Made by a program: the position numbers and the translations under genes
Shown here: positions 17,930 through 27,069 of the stretch, one piece after another
How the letters are laid out: each line of letters starts with the position of its first letter
Numbering within the stretch: the stretch's first letter is position 1
Source of the DNA: Clostridia bacterium
GTDB taxonomy: Bacteria > Bacillota > Clostridia > Christensenellales > Aristaeellaceae
Reading direction: 5' to 3'
NCBI GenBank assembly: GCA_017545905.1
Contig: JAFWXL010000053.1
Location: forward strand, 25,309-89,308
DNA: 64,000 nucleotides
The notes under the pieces: generated by a model
The model's database searches: none
What the model saw: the letters and a program-made list of their open reading frames with translations, nothing else
Told to the model about the DNA's origin: nothing

Positions 17930-19426
17930 TCAGCAGCCGCACGGATGCGCCGGAGCGTCGTCGCGGAAGTGGCTGTTTTCCGCCGGATCCTTCATGCACA
18001 GGTGAACAGCCGTGGTCTTGAAGGTCAGCGGCAGCGCGAGGATATTCGGGTTCTCGCCGACATACTTGCGCTTGGCGTCCTCCAGCGCTTCCTCAACAGT
18101 TGCGCGGGTCTTGAGACCCATGCCGCGGGCGATGCCCGGCTCGCGCGCGCCGACGATATAGATCGCGCTGGTATGCATCTCCGCCAGATGGCCGCAGGAC
18201 ATCATCGAGAAGCCATGGAACGGATGGAACGCATTGGCAAAGCGGTACTTGCGGATGTACTCTGCATTGGTTGCGAAGTACTCTCCGTAGCGGTTCATAT
18301 CCGGCAGAGTCTGCATGTAATCGTGCTGGAACATCTCATAGAGCTCCTTGAGGTACGGCCAGCGTTCCTCGTGGAACCAGCCGTCACAGATGGAAGGCAC
18401 GATAAACACGCACTTGTCGGAAAGCACGCGCTTATGGCGGATAACCTGCGCAGAGAGCGCCTGCATCATCTGGATGGGGTTGGTGCCCATGCCGTTGCCG
18501 TAGTGGAAATTGGTCGGCATACCGAAGACGACCACGTCATACTTCTTCTCCGCCCAGTGCACGTAGGTGCGCCTGTCCGCGTCCTTCCAGGCGATGGGCT
18601 GCATCTCCTTCGCCCAGCCGGAGTAGATGGAAATCTGACGGGACTTGCTGTCCAGCACCGCATCGCAGCAGAAGTACTTCTTGCCCATCTTCTCTTCCAT
18701 GAACATGCCCTGCTGATCGAACTTGTCACGCATGACGGAATTCGTGGAAACCGGCACAAAGTCGTCCTGATGCATGACCTGCGGCACATGGTGCGCAGAG
18801 ATGGAGCGCCAGTGGGTGATGCCGGTGGCGCAGTGCTTGTAGCCGCCGGAATAGCCGCCGTAGGGATTGCCCTGCGTATGGCCGATGAGGATAGCGATGT
18901 CCGCATCATAGACGTATTTGTTCATGATGACATGATCGCCGTTGGGCGCAAAGCCGAGATCCACCAGATGCTCGTAATCCTCGGAGTCGTGGCTGGTGAT
19001 CTGGCCGCTCTTATAGAACTCGTTAAAGAGCTTCTCGCCCAGAATGGTCTTCATCTCCGGCACGGTTGCGCGCGGATGCAGGCCGTTGGAGAAGATCAGC
19101 AGCACGTCCTTCTTCTCCACGCCGTTTGCATACAGCTCGTCCAGGCACGCCGTGATGGCGACCTTGCGATGGCTGGTCTCCTGATTGCCGCCCTTGACGA
19201 TATCCGGAATGACGAAGACGACCTTCTTGCCCTTGCCCGCATAGCTTGCCAGCGGCTCCATGCCGATGGGATTGCGGATGGACTTCAGCGTCTCGTTGTA
19301 GAGCGTATCCCAGTCCTGCGGCAGGCAGGCCGGATCGGCGACGGTTTCACCGGGGATAAAGACGTCGGTATTGTCCGGCAGGTTTGCGCTCATCACGCCA
19401 TTGCCGTATTCAAAATCAAGCTTCAT
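17930..19426 (-). CDS. LarA-family nickel-dependent 2-hydroxyacid racemase/epimerase-like protein
   Basis: This is about 498 residues with the LarA (DUF2088) fold. A conserved GGYSGGYKH segment resembles the motif whose lysine holds the nickel-pincer nucleotide in lactate racemase, followed by a histidine-rich stretch. Family members racemise lactate, malate or other 2-hydroxyacids, or epimerise sugar acids. It is about 70 residues longer than lactate racemase and diverges strongly, so lactate may not be its substrate. The ATG at 19426 is chosen because AGGAG lies 7 nt upstream. It starts 11 nt after the triosephosphate isomerase gene. No LarB, LarC or LarE cofactor genes are in the window. 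The C-terminus carries an odd HPCGC tail. Confidence 0.78.
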   Translation of the reverse strand: MKLDFEYGNGVMSANLPDNTDVFIPGETVADPACLPQDWDTLYNETLKSIRNPIGMEPLASYAGKGKKVVFVIPDIVKGGNQETSHRKVAITACLDELYANGVEKKDVLLIFSNGLHPRATVPEMKTILGEKLFNEFYKSGQITSHDSEDYEHLVDLGFAPNGDHVIMNKYVYDADIAILIGHTQGNPYGGYSGGYKHCATGITHWRSISAHHVPQVMHQDDFVPVSTNSVMRDKFDQQGMFMEEKMGKKYFCCDAVLDSKSRQISIYSGWAKEMQPIAWKDADRRTYVHWAEKKYDVVVFGMPTNFHYGNGMGTNPIQMMQALSAQVIRHKRVLSDKCVFIVPSICDGWFHEERWPYLKELYEMFQHDYMQTLPDMNRYGEYFATNAEYIRKYRFANAFHPFHGFSMMSCGHLAEMHTSAIYIVGAREPGIARGMGLKTRATVEEALEDAKRKYVGENPNILALPLTFKTTAVHLCMKDPAENSHFRDDAPAHPCGC

Positions 19427-19437
19427 ACTCTTTCTCC

Positions 19438-20283
19438 TCACTTGCCCATGTATTTCTTGATGATCTCCAGATACTCATCCGGATAGAAGCCAATCTCGCC
19501 GGCAAAGCGGGTCAGCGCGATCAATCCGCCGTCAATCTCCTCGATGGAAGCGAGCATCTCGGCATTGTCCTTCTTCAGGCCGCCGCCGTAGACGACGTCC
19601 ATGCCGCCGGTCTGTTCCTTGACAAAGCGCGCAATCTTCTCGATATACGGCTTATCCGCCGGGGTCTTGCCCGGTCCGATGGACCAGATCGGCTCATAGG
19701 CGATCACCACACGGCTCTTATCCACGCCCTCAAGACCGATGGCAAGCTGATTGCCCAGCACGCTCTGCCAGGCCTCCTGCTCCTCGCTCTTCTCGCCGAT
19801 GCAGTACAGCACGCTCATGCCGCGCGCAAGCGCCGCCTTGATCTCGGCGTTCAGCAGGCGGTTGACCGCAGCAGCCGCAGCCTCGCCGGTGACGCCCGCC
19901 TCGGCGAGCACGCCCATCTTGTCGTTGCGTTCCTCACAGTGGCCGATCAGCACGCTCTCACAGCCCATCGCCACGGCAGCGGATGCCGGACGGTTCGTGG
20001 TGAACGCGCCGAAATTGCCGCCCACAGCCGTATCCATGCGGTACACGCCCTGGCACCCCAGCTTCACAGCGCTGCCCGGCTTTTTGGCCGCAGCAGCAGA
20101 AAGCAAATGCGCCTCCGGCAGATACATGGCAAACTCCACCTCGGCAGAATCATACGCCGCAAGGCCGTCCTGCGTGCCGGAGACGATCGCCGCGCCCCAT
20201 TCCTTCATGGGCGCCAGACGGTTTACGCCGCCCATATCGACCGGCACGTCAAAGCGCTTGAGATTCAGAAAGATATGCTTCAT
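19438..20283 (-). CDS. Triosephosphate isomerase, divergent
   Basis: This 281-residue TIM-barrel protein has the catalytic lysine in LNLKRF, the histidine in GHCEER (usually GHSERR), the glutamate in AYEPIWSIG, the flexible loop GPGKT and the phosphate-binding YGGG. Chemistry on dihydroxyacetone phosphate/glyceraldehyde 3-phosphate is therefore plausible. It is about 30 residues longer than typical TpiA and unusual around the signature, and its neighbours are an aldolase and a LarA-like protein. A specialised isomerase for another phosphorylated sugar is possible. The GGAGGG ribosome site lies inside the end of the upstream aldolase gene. Confidence 0.85.
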   Translation of the reverse strand: MKHIFLNLKRFDVPVDMGGVNRLAPMKEWGAAIVSGTQDGLAAYDSAEVEFAMYLPEAHLLSAAAAKKPGSAVKLGCQGVYRMDTAVGGNFGAFTTNRPASAAVAMGCESVLIGHCEERNDKMGVLAEAGVTGEAAAAAVNRLLNAEIKAALARGMSVLYCIGEKSEEQEAWQSVLGNQLAIGLEGVDKSRVVIAYEPIWSIGPGKTPADKPYIEKIARFVKEQTGGMDVVYGGGLKKDNAEMLASIEEIDGGLIALTRFAGEIGFYPDEYLEIIKKYMGK

Positions 20284-20286
20284 GGA

Positions 20287-21441
20287 TCAGATGCCCTCCT
20301 TCTTATAGAGCTCAGCCATCTGCTCGCAGGTCACGACCTCGATCAGGTGGCTCTTGCGGTAGCTGCCGAACTGCACCAGCAGCGGCGCAACAGACTCAAT
20401 CACGCCGTCCTGCATGCAGCGCACGATCTTCGCCACATCCTCGTCCGGGATGTTGCCGTGCATGATGGTATCCATGATGGATGCCACATAGTTGCGCGGA
20501 TCAAAGTTCTTGGGGTTGGCAATCAGATCCCTGTAGAGCTGGCCGATGGACTTGCTGTCCTTCAGCTCCGGATGATCGCGGAAGAGCTCCATGATGTTGC
20601 GGGTATTGGCCAGACGGATATCCGTATCCACGTTGATCTTGTCGATGCCCGCGCGGGAAACATCCGCCAGCTGTGCCGGGTCGATGCCATAGGCGTTCTC
20701 GAGCTTGCCGCCCATCGCGTTGATCTGCTCCACATACTCCTGCGGCACAGTGGAGGAACCGTGGCTGACCAGATAGCCGCGGATGCCCTCGTGACGCATG
20801 CACTCCTTCGTCGCGATTGCGATTTCGCGGCGGATGCGGGTATCCTTGCCCTTGTTGGCGCCGTGGCACGTGCCGTAGCTGATGGCCAACGCATCGCACT
20901 TGGTCTTCTTGAAGAAGTCGACCGCCTGCATCGGGTTGGTATAGGTCGAAGTCGCGCTGAACACGTGATCCTCCACGCCGGCCAGCACACCCAGCTCGCC
21001 CTCCACGCTCACGCCGTAGGGATGCGCCAGCTTGACCGCCTCGCGCGTCAGCTCAACATTCTCTTCATAGGGCAGATGGCTGCCGTCGATCATCACAGAG
21101 GTATAGCCGCCGTCGATGCAGGCCTTGATGGTTTCCAGGCTCTTGCCGTGATCCAGGTGCAGCGCAATCGGTACGATGCTCTTCTCGCCGTACTTTTTCA
21201 CCGCATCGCCGATGTTCTTCGCGCCCACGCGCTTTTCCGGCGCCTTGCCGTGCATGAAATCCAGCTCGCCGCCCATGAAGGCGTTGGACGCCTCCGCGCC
21301 CTGCAGAATCGCGCCGGAGCGCAGCAGCTCGTGAATCTGCACAGCCGCCTCAATCTGACCGACGCTGTTCATGTTGAACGCCGCCTGACCATAACCGTAC
21401 TTGTCCGCAGCCTCCAGAATCGCTGTCATAGGTACCAGCAT
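20287..21441 (-). CDS. Class II fructose-bisphosphate aldolase family protein
   Basis: This 384-residue zinc aldolase cleaves a ketose bisphosphate into dihydroxyacetone phosphate and an aldehyde. Zinc-site and phosphate motifs are visible: LDHGKS, EGELG, YGTCHGANKG (usually GTSHG), VSHGSS and INVDTD. It is longer than the usual 285-310 residues because of extra sequence near the N-terminus and at the C-terminus, so the sugar substrate may differ from fructose 1,6-bisphosphate. It is the first gene of the aldolase, TPI and LarA operon, with its own extended -10 promoter and a GGAGG site. Confidence 0.88.
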   Translation of the reverse strand: MLVPMTAILEAADKYGYGQAAFNMNSVGQIEAAVQIHELLRSGAILQGAEASNAFMGGELDFMHGKAPEKRVGAKNIGDAVKKYGEKSIVPIALHLDHGKSLETIKACIDGGYTSVMIDGSHLPYEENVELTREAVKLAHPYGVSVEGELGVLAGVEDHVFSATSTYTNPMQAVDFFKKTKCDALAISYGTCHGANKGKDTRIRREIAIATKECMRHEGIRGYLVSHGSSTVPQEYVEQINAMGGKLENAYGIDPAQLADVSRAGIDKINVDTDIRLANTRNIMELFRDHPELKDSKSIGQLYRDLIANPKNFDPRNYVASIMDTIMHGNIPDEDVAKIVRCMQDGVIESVAPLLVQFGSYRKSHLIEVVTCEQMAELYKKEGI

Positions 21442-21479
21442 ATCCGTATCCTCCGTTCAATCTGTTATTTTATACCTGT

Positions 21480-21485
21480 ATTATA
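21480..21485 (-). promoter_or_regulatory. Extended -10 promoter of the aldolase operon
   Basis: On the minus strand TGC-TATAAT forms a perfect extended -10 element 39 nt upstream of the aldolase ATG, between nagA and the aldolase gene. The -35 region is weak. It implies that aldolase, TPI and LarA form a unit separate from nagA. Confidence 0.6.
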
Positions 21486-21515
21486 GCATGAATCCTTCTG
21501 TGAAACAGTATGAAA

Positions 21516-22670
21516 TTATGCCATCCCATCGTAAACCACGTCGCCGCGCACAATCGTAGCGCGCACGCTGAGATCATCCGCCAGCAGCACGACGTCCGCA
21601 TCCTTCCCCGGCGCAAGGCTGCCCTTGAGATCGTCCATGCGCAGCAGACGCGCAGGATTCTCCGTCAGCAGCGGCAGCACATCCTCCACAGGACGTCCGG
21701 TAAACTTCACCAGATTCCTGAGCGCCTGAGCGGTCGTCAGCGTGCTTCCTGCACGCACGCCCGTATCGGCCAGCTTCGCATCGCCGTCCACAACCACGAC
21801 GTCGTTGACGCCCAGCTTGTACGCGCCGTCCGGCAGCCCCGCCGCCATGATGCTGTCCGTCACCGCGACCACCTTATCCCAGCCCTTGCATTTGAGCAGC
21901 ATGCGCACGCTGCCCGGATGCAGATGCCGTCCGTCGCAGATCGCCTCGCAGAAGCAATCGCTCTCCAGCGCCGCGCCCATGATCGCCGGCTCGTGCTGAT
22001 GGAACAGGCGCATGGCGTTGAACGTATGGGTGATGCAGCGCGCTCCGTTTTCAATCGCCTGCATGCTTGTCGCGTAGTCCGCACCGGAATGGCCAATCGC
22101 CACAACGACGTCATCCGCGATCTCCGCAATCATCTCCGGCACGCCCTCTACCTCGGGCGAAACCGTGATGTAGCGGATCACGCCGGGGAACTTCGACTGA
22201 TAGCTGCGCAGCAGAGCAGCGTCGCCTTTGCAAAGCAGATACTCCGGCATCGCGCCCTTATACGCGCTGGCGAGGAACGGGCCTTCCATGTGGGCGCCCA
22301 GCAGCTGCGCGCCATATGCGCGCTCCTTCTGCACGCCGCCGATTGCAGCCAGACACTTCTCCGTCGTCTCCTGCGTATCGGTCAGCACGCTGGCACAGAA
22401 AGCCGTCGTGCCCTGCGTAGCAAAGAAGGCGGCAATCGTCTTCAGCCCTGCCTCATCCGCCGCATTGACGTCCACATTCGCGGCGCCGTGCGTGTGCGCG
22501 TCGATAAAACCCGGACACACCATCAGGCCCGCCGCATCGATCACCTGCGCATCCGCAGCCTCAAGCTGCGCGCCGATCTCATGAATCTTTCCATCCTCGC
22601 AAAGCACGTCGAGGCCTGCAAAGCGGCCTTCAGCATATACGCGGCCGCCCCTGATCAGCAACTTACTCAT
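21516..22670 (-). CDS. nagA: N-acetylglucosamine-6-phosphate deacetylase
   Basis: This 384-residue amidohydrolase removes acetate from GlcNAc-6-phosphate to give glucosamine-6-phosphate. The metal and catalytic motifs are in order: HTHGAAN near residue 60, GHSGADY, CITHTFNAM and the catalytic aspartate in AVTDSIMAAGLPDG. Length is typical. It follows nagB by 13 nt with a GAGG ribosome site, so the two are co-transcribed and act in consecutive steps of amino-sugar use. Confidence 0.96.
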   Translation of the reverse strand: MSKLLIRGGRVYAEGRFAGLDVLCEDGKIHEIGAQLEAADAQVIDAAGLMVCPGFIDAHTHGAANVDVNAADEAGLKTIAAFFATQGTTAFCASVLTDTQETTEKCLAAIGGVQKERAYGAQLLGAHMEGPFLASAYKGAMPEYLLCKGDAALLRSYQSKFPGVIRYITVSPEVEGVPEMIAEIADDVVVAIGHSGADYATSMQAIENGARCITHTFNAMRLFHQHEPAIMGAALESDCFCEAICDGRHLHPGSVRMLLKCKGWDKVVAVTDSIMAAGLPDGAYKLGVNDVVVVDGDAKLADTGVRAGSTLTTAQALRNLVKFTGRPVEDVLPLLTENPARLLRMDDLKGSLAPGKDADVVLLADDLSVRATIVRGDVVYDGMA

Positions 22671-22683
22671 ATCGTATCCTCAC

Positions 22684-23499
22684 TCAAAACGGCTGCTGCG
22701 CCGCATTCGCATTAACAAAAATCTTTGCGTCCGGATGATTCTGGGCAATCGTCACCGGGAAATGTGCGCTCACCTCGCCATACGCCGCCTGGCGCACGAC
22801 GGAGCGATGCCAATCGCGGAAGACGCCCAAGCGAAGCTTGCGCGCACCGAGAATCTCCTTCATGCCGATGGTCACGCAGCGGCGCGGCATCGCGTCAATC
22901 GCGCCGCACAGATCGCCGATGGCATTGGCCACGCGGGTTTCACGGCTGATGGTCAGCGCGCGGGTGGGCAGCTGCGCAAATTCCTGCGCGGTCAGTTCCT
23001 CCTGCGGCTCGTTAAAGGCCAGATGACCGTTGATGCCGATACCGCCGAAAGCGATATCCACGCCGCCCAGCTTCTCAATGATCTCGCCGATATACGCCGG
23101 ATTCTTGGGATCCGGGAAGATGCGCTGCTCCTTGGGCATGAGCAGCTCTTCATCGATCTTACCGTAGACGTTGCGGTTCATAAAGCCGCGGAAAGAGAGC
23201 TTGCTGTTCTCGTCGATGTACTCGTCCTCATCGGTCAGGTACTCGTCCATATTGATGAACCAGCAGTTCTTCAGGCTCAGCCTGCGCTCACCCACCAAGC
23301 GCACGAAGATGGGATACTGGCCCACCGGGCCGACCGGGCAGATGAACACCGTGCGGCGGCCCTGCGCATTGTTCTTTTCGATCTCACGCACCATTTCCAG
23401 TGCAATCTCGTAAAACACCTCGCCGGAATCACCGAGCTTCACAAGCGGAATCTTCGCGCCCATGCCCAGCTCATCGGCAGAAAGCTGATAGTACTCCAT
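22684..23499 (-). CDS. nagB: Glucosamine-6-phosphate deaminase/isomerase
   Basis: This 271-residue protein converts glucosamine-6-phosphate to fructose-6-phosphate and ammonia. The sugar-binding MDEYL motif, the GGIGINGHLAFNEP loop and the C-terminal VTIGMKEIL segment are all present. The NagB family also contains 6-phosphogluconolactonases, but the NGHLAFNEP motif supports the deaminase. The start has GAAGGAG upstream. It lies between the response-regulator gene and nagA, which ties amino-sugar catabolism to the two-component system. Confidence 0.93.
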   Translation of the reverse strand: MEYYQLSADELGMGAKIPLVKLGDSGEVFYEIALEMVREIEKNNAQGRRTVFICPVGPVGQYPIFVRLVGERRLSLKNCWFINMDEYLTDEDEYIDENSKLSFRGFMNRNVYGKIDEELLMPKEQRIFPDPKNPAYIGEIIEKLGGVDIAFGGIGINGHLAFNEPQEELTAQEFAQLPTRALTISRETRVANAIGDLCGAIDAMPRRCVTIGMKEILGARKLRLGVFRDWHRSVVRQAAYGEVSAHFPVTIAQNHPDAKIFVNANAAQQPF

Positions 23500-23525
23500 A
23501 TCGCATTCTCCTTCTCTCAGTCAGT

Positions 23526-24194
23526 TTAAAACAGTTGTTCAACGCCAAGCTGATGAATCATCTCGACGATTTCCTTCGTTCTGGAACACCCAAACTTACG
23601 CAGCAGTCCCTTGATCTGCGTCTTGACCGTAACGACCTCGACGCTGCGCAGCTGTGCGATCTCCTTGACCTTATATCCCTGCAGCAGGCACCGCACGAGC
23701 TGCTTTTCTGCCGGCGTCAGCTTGCCGACATTATTGATGAAAAACAGCAGACTCGCCTCTGAACGGCGCAGACGCGAATACTCCTTGAGCACCGTCTGCT
23801 GCACGCGCGCATCGAGCATCGGCTCATCCTGATACGCAGCGCGGATATGCTGCAGGATTTCCTCCTGAGCGCCGCCCTTGACGATGTAATCCACCGCGCC
23901 CGCAGCCATGGACATGAGGATCATGTTTTCCGTTTCATGGGCAGTCAGAAAGATGATCCGCGCCTGCGGCTTTTCCTTTGAAATGATCTCCGCCGCACAG
24001 ATACCGGCCGTGGCATGCTCCATCTCGATATCCACCAGCGCCACGTCAAAATCCTTCTCCCGAGCCAAAGCCACGAGCGCCGCGCCGGAGGCCGCTTCGC
24101 CCACAACCTCCATATCCGCCTGTGCATTGATCGTCTCGCACAGGTCCTCCCGCAGCAGATCAAAATCCTCCGCGACGATCAGATGAATCGGCAT
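23526..24194 (-). CDS. LuxR/NarL-type response regulator
   Basis: This is about 222 residues. The receiver domain (about 1-120) has acidic residues in LIVAEDFDLL and the phospho-acceptor aspartate in DVALVDIEM. The C-terminal LuxR-type helix-turn-helix starts with LTPAEKQLVRCLLQG and continues through VKTQIKGLLRKFG. The ATG at 24194 is chosen because AAAGGTG precedes it by 8 nt and the receiver domain begins there; the longer open frame reads into the pgi end. Its likely kinase is at 25468-26970, with pgi in between. It probably controls this amino-sugar/glycolysis cluster. Confidence 0.9.
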   Translation of the reverse strand: MPIHLIVAEDFDLLREDLCETINAQADMEVVGEAASGAALVALAREKDFDVALVDIEMEHATAGICAAEIISKEKPQARIIFLTAHETENMILMSMAAGAVDYIVKGGAQEEILQHIRAAYQDEPMLDARVQQTVLKEYSRLRRSEASLLFFINNVGKLTPAEKQLVRCLLQGYKVKEIAQLRSVEVVTVKTQIKGLLRKFGCSRTKEIVEMIHQLGVEQLF

Positions 24195-24213
24195 GTCAGC
24201 ACACCTTTCTTTT

Positions 24214-25446
24214 TTACTTGCCCAGGATCGCAAACATACTGCGCTTATACGCCTCCACGCCCTCCTGATCGAACGGATTGACGCCAAGCAGCTGGCCGCT
24301 CACCGCGCAGGCCGCCATGAACATGTAGTAAAGCTGACCCATCGCATACTCATCCACGCGCTCCACCGTCAGCACCGCGCAGGGCACGCCGCCTTCGCTG
24401 TGCGCCGCAATCGTCGCGCGCTGCGCGGCGTCGTTGATGAACGTAAAATCCCGTCCATCCAGATAATCAAAACCGTCGCGCGCAGCTTTGTCTTCGGGCA
24501 CAGGCACGCAGCCGCCGTCATCCCTGACGCAAATGAACGTTTCCAGCATCCGCCTCGGTCCCGCCTGCACATACTGTCCGATGGAGTGCAGGTCCTCAGA
24601 ATAGATGCTGTATGCCGGGAAGATGCCCTTGCCGTCCTTGCCCTCGCTCTCGCCGAAGAGCTGACGCCACCAGCGCGCCAGCCGCTCAAAGCGCGGCTCA
24701 AAGCTCACCAGCATCTCTGTATCAAATCCCGCGCTGCCCAGCGCATTGCGCCATGCCGCATAGGCAAACGCCGGATTGTTTTCTTCTTCAAGGATGCGCC
24801 TTTGCATGTCCATGCCGCCGCGAAGATACGCATCCACGTCAAGCCCGGCAGCCGCAATCGGCAGCAGACCCACTACGGTAAACGCCGTATAGCGGCCGCC
24901 GATGGGTACCGGGAACGGCAAAAACAGATGACCGCGCTCCTTCGCCATCTCATGCAGGCGGCTCCCCACCGTTCCGGTGAGGACAACGCGGCGCGCCATT
25001 TCCTTTTCGTCATAGCGCTGCTCCATATAGCGGCGCAGCACGCGGTAATGAGAGCCAGGTTCCAGCGTTTCAAAATTCTTGGCGATCACATGCATCACCA
25101 CGCTGCGTCCCTCAAGGCGCTCCAGCGTCCTCTGCAGTTCATACGCAGACAGTGTGTTTCCCGCCCAGACGACGTCCATACCGCGCGCGCCCAGCGCATC
25201 GATCACGCCGCGCGCCGCCTGATTGCTGCCGCCCACGCCGACGACCACCAGCGTATCGGCAATCTCGCGCCACTCCTTCGCCTTCTCCTTGACTGCATCG
25301 AGATATCCTTCGGTCGCCGTCATACAGTCCAGCCAGCCCGTCACGCCGTCGTACCTGACAGGCAGGCCGGCATAGAGCGCTCTGCACTGCTTTTCGAGTG
25401 CCGCCGTATCGGCCTGAGGGCCGAAGCATTCCATCTCCATCTGCAT
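24214..25446 (-). CDS. pgi: Glucose-6-phosphate isomerase
   Basis: This 410-residue enzyme interconverts glucose-6-phosphate and fructose-6-phosphate. Recognisable sites are VVGVGGSNQAARG (phosphate binding), the PVPIGGRYTAFT segment, the catalytic glutamate region FGESEGKDGKG, EDLHSIGQYVQAGPR and a late lysine region. The length matches short bacterial Pgi. An AGGGAGG site precedes the ATG. It is wedged between a histidine kinase gene (21 nt upstream) and a response regulator gene (19 nt downstream), an unusual position. Confidence 0.95.
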   Translation of the reverse strand: MQMEMECFGPQADTAALEKQCRALYAGLPVRYDGVTGWLDCMTATEGYLDAVKEKAKEWREIADTLVVVGVGGSNQAARGVIDALGARGMDVVWAGNTLSAYELQRTLERLEGRSVVMHVIAKNFETLEPGSHYRVLRRYMEQRYDEKEMARRVVLTGTVGSRLHEMAKERGHLFLPFPVPIGGRYTAFTVVGLLPIAAAGLDVDAYLRGGMDMQRRILEEENNPAFAYAAWRNALGSAGFDTEMLVSFEPRFERLARWWRQLFGESEGKDGKGIFPAYSIYSEDLHSIGQYVQAGPRRMLETFICVRDDGGCVPVPEDKAARDGFDYLDGRDFTFINDAAQRATIAAHSEGGVPCAVLTVERVDEYAMGQLYYMFMAACAVSGQLLGVNPFDQEGVEAYKRSMFAILGK

Positions 25447-25467
25447 GTTATTTCCTCCCTGTGCGGC

Positions 25468-26970
25468 TTATCTGCCGCCGTCATAGCGCGGAAGCTGTAT
25501 GATGAAGCTGCTTCCCCTTCCAATACTGCTCTCAAGGCGCAGCACGCCCAGATGGCTTCTGACGATCGCGCGAACATAATACAAGCCCATTCCCCAGTTG
25601 GTATTGGTGTTTTTGCTCGAATAAAACGGATCGAAGATCTGCATGCGCTGCGACGCGGAAATGCCGTCGCCGCAGTCGGTCACATCGATCACCGTCCACA
25701 TTCTTTCCTGACGGCAGCAGATCCGGATCGGCTTATCCTCCCTGCCTGCCGCCATATGCGCCTCCCAGCCGTTGGTCAGCAGATTGTAAATCGCCTCCGC
25801 CATATGAACCCTGTCGCAGAGAATCTGCACGCCTTCACAGCCGCTGATCTCCAGGCTTGCCGCAGGATACTTGCGCGCAAAACGTTCCTTTGCCGCCAGA
25901 CAAACCGATTCCAACGCATGGGGAACGAGCGTGATGCTGTTTTTCTTCACACTCTGATACAGCTCCTCCATGCGAAGAAGCATCGCTTCGTTGGATTGAG
26001 AAAGGCTTCTTTGATAATCCTGCACACGGCCAAGGTCCGGGCTCTCCTTTTTGAGCTCCGCATCCAGCCGCCGCAGCAGAATCCTGTTGGCCAGCAGCTG
26101 ATTTTTGACCGAATGGACAAACACGCTGACGCCCTTGCTGGCCGCATCAAACTTGCGCTGAATGGCAACGTCTTCATGCTCCTGGCGAAAGTTCTCCTGT
26201 GCATAAAGCATCAGCGAACGGAAACCCAGCGCAAAGCAGATCAGAACCGATGCAAACACCAGCATGTAGTTGCCGAGATTCAGCGCCGGATTCAGATACC
26301 ACAGACCCTGTACGGCGCCCATGTATTCGTTGCGGTAAAAGAGATAGACCTGCGCCGGATCCTGCGGGTAATACACCGCATAGAGCAGAGACAGGCTGAT
26401 GACCATCGTGCACTTGCGCCTGAATTCCCTGCGGTAAAACGGAATGCCGATCTGCCGGTATTCATGCAGAAGAAGCGCCAGTGCCGCCAGCAGATACAGG
26501 GCAATCCACACCAGCGTCGCTTTGACGAGGATAATCAGCATCATGCGATGCCATGCAATCAGCGTTTCAAAGACGGGCGGCAGGTAGATGATCAGCGTCA
26601 GCACGGGCAGTATGCAGACCAGCGGCCTGAGCGCCCTGCGCCGGCATATCCTCGGATCGTAGGAATACTGCAGCGCCAGCAGTACGAGGATAAGAGGAAA
26701 CAGATACCGCCCCACTGCCATCGCATAGCCCAGCTGCTTGAGGCTCAGCAGCAGATACTGCAGGTTGTGCTGGATTGCCTTTGTGCCAAAGAGCATGATC
26801 TGCATGTCCTGCCCGATACCGCCCTTTTTGGCGATATAAACCAGCACGGTCATCCAGTGAAGCGCAAGCGCGAGGGTCATCGCCAGAATCAAGCCGGTTT
26901 CCCGGCTGCGCTTGCTTGAAAAGAGAACTAGGGAGAGCAGCACAAGCAGGCTGATCACCAGGATTGCCAA
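25468..26970 (-). CDS. Multi-pass membrane sensor histidine kinase
   Basis: This is about 500 residues. The N-terminal ~220 residues are strongly hydrophobic with about seven or eight membrane segments and little extracytoplasmic sequence. The kinase core follows: phospho-acceptor region VHSVKNQLLANR, N box NLLTNGWEAH, G1 DCGDGIS, F box DPFYSSK and G2 GMGLYYV. The preferred start is a TTG at 26968-26970 with GGGAGG 7 nt upstream. An in-frame upstream extension would run through an inverted repeat. Pgi and the response regulator follow in the same operon. The signal is unknown; an intramembrane or cytosolic cue suits the short loops. Confidence 0.88.
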   Translation of the reverse strand: MAILVISLLVLLSLVLFSSKRSRETGLILAMTLALALHWMTVLVYIAKKGGIGQDMQIMLFGTKAIQHNLQYLLLSLKQLGYAMAVGRYLFPLILVLLALQYSYDPRICRRRALRPLVCILPVLTLIIYLPPVFETLIAWHRMMLIILVKATLVWIALYLLAALALLLHEYRQIGIPFYRREFRRKCTMVISLSLLYAVYYPQDPAQVYLFYRNEYMGAVQGLWYLNPALNLGNYMLVFASVLICFALGFRSLMLYAQENFRQEHEDVAIQRKFDAASKGVSVFVHSVKNQLLANRILLRRLDAELKKESPDLGRVQDYQRSLSQSNEAMLLRMEELYQSVKKNSITLVPHALESVCLAAKERFARKYPAASLEISGCEGVQILCDRVHMAEAIYNLLTNGWEAHMAAGREDKPIRICCRQERMWTVIDVTDCGDGISASQRMQIFDPFYSSKNTNTNWGMGLYYVRAIVRSHLGVLRLESSIGRGSSFIIQLPRYDGGR

Positions 26971-27000
26971 TGGTTTCCCTCCCTTTCTCTCCCGACAAGA

Positions 27001-27033
27001 CAAGCAGCCCGGCTTTGCGGGCCAGGCTGCTTG
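27001..27033 (-). terminator. Hairpin between the NitT/TauT-type binding protein and the histidine kinase genes
   Basis: The stem CAAGCAGCC/GGCTGCTTG has additional internal pairing (CCCGGC/GCGGGC). It lacks a clear T-run on the minus strand, so it may only reduce read-through into the kinase gene. Confidence 0.5.
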
Positions 27034-27069
27034 CAAATGCTTTTGAATTCAGGACCTGGCGCGGGAGAA

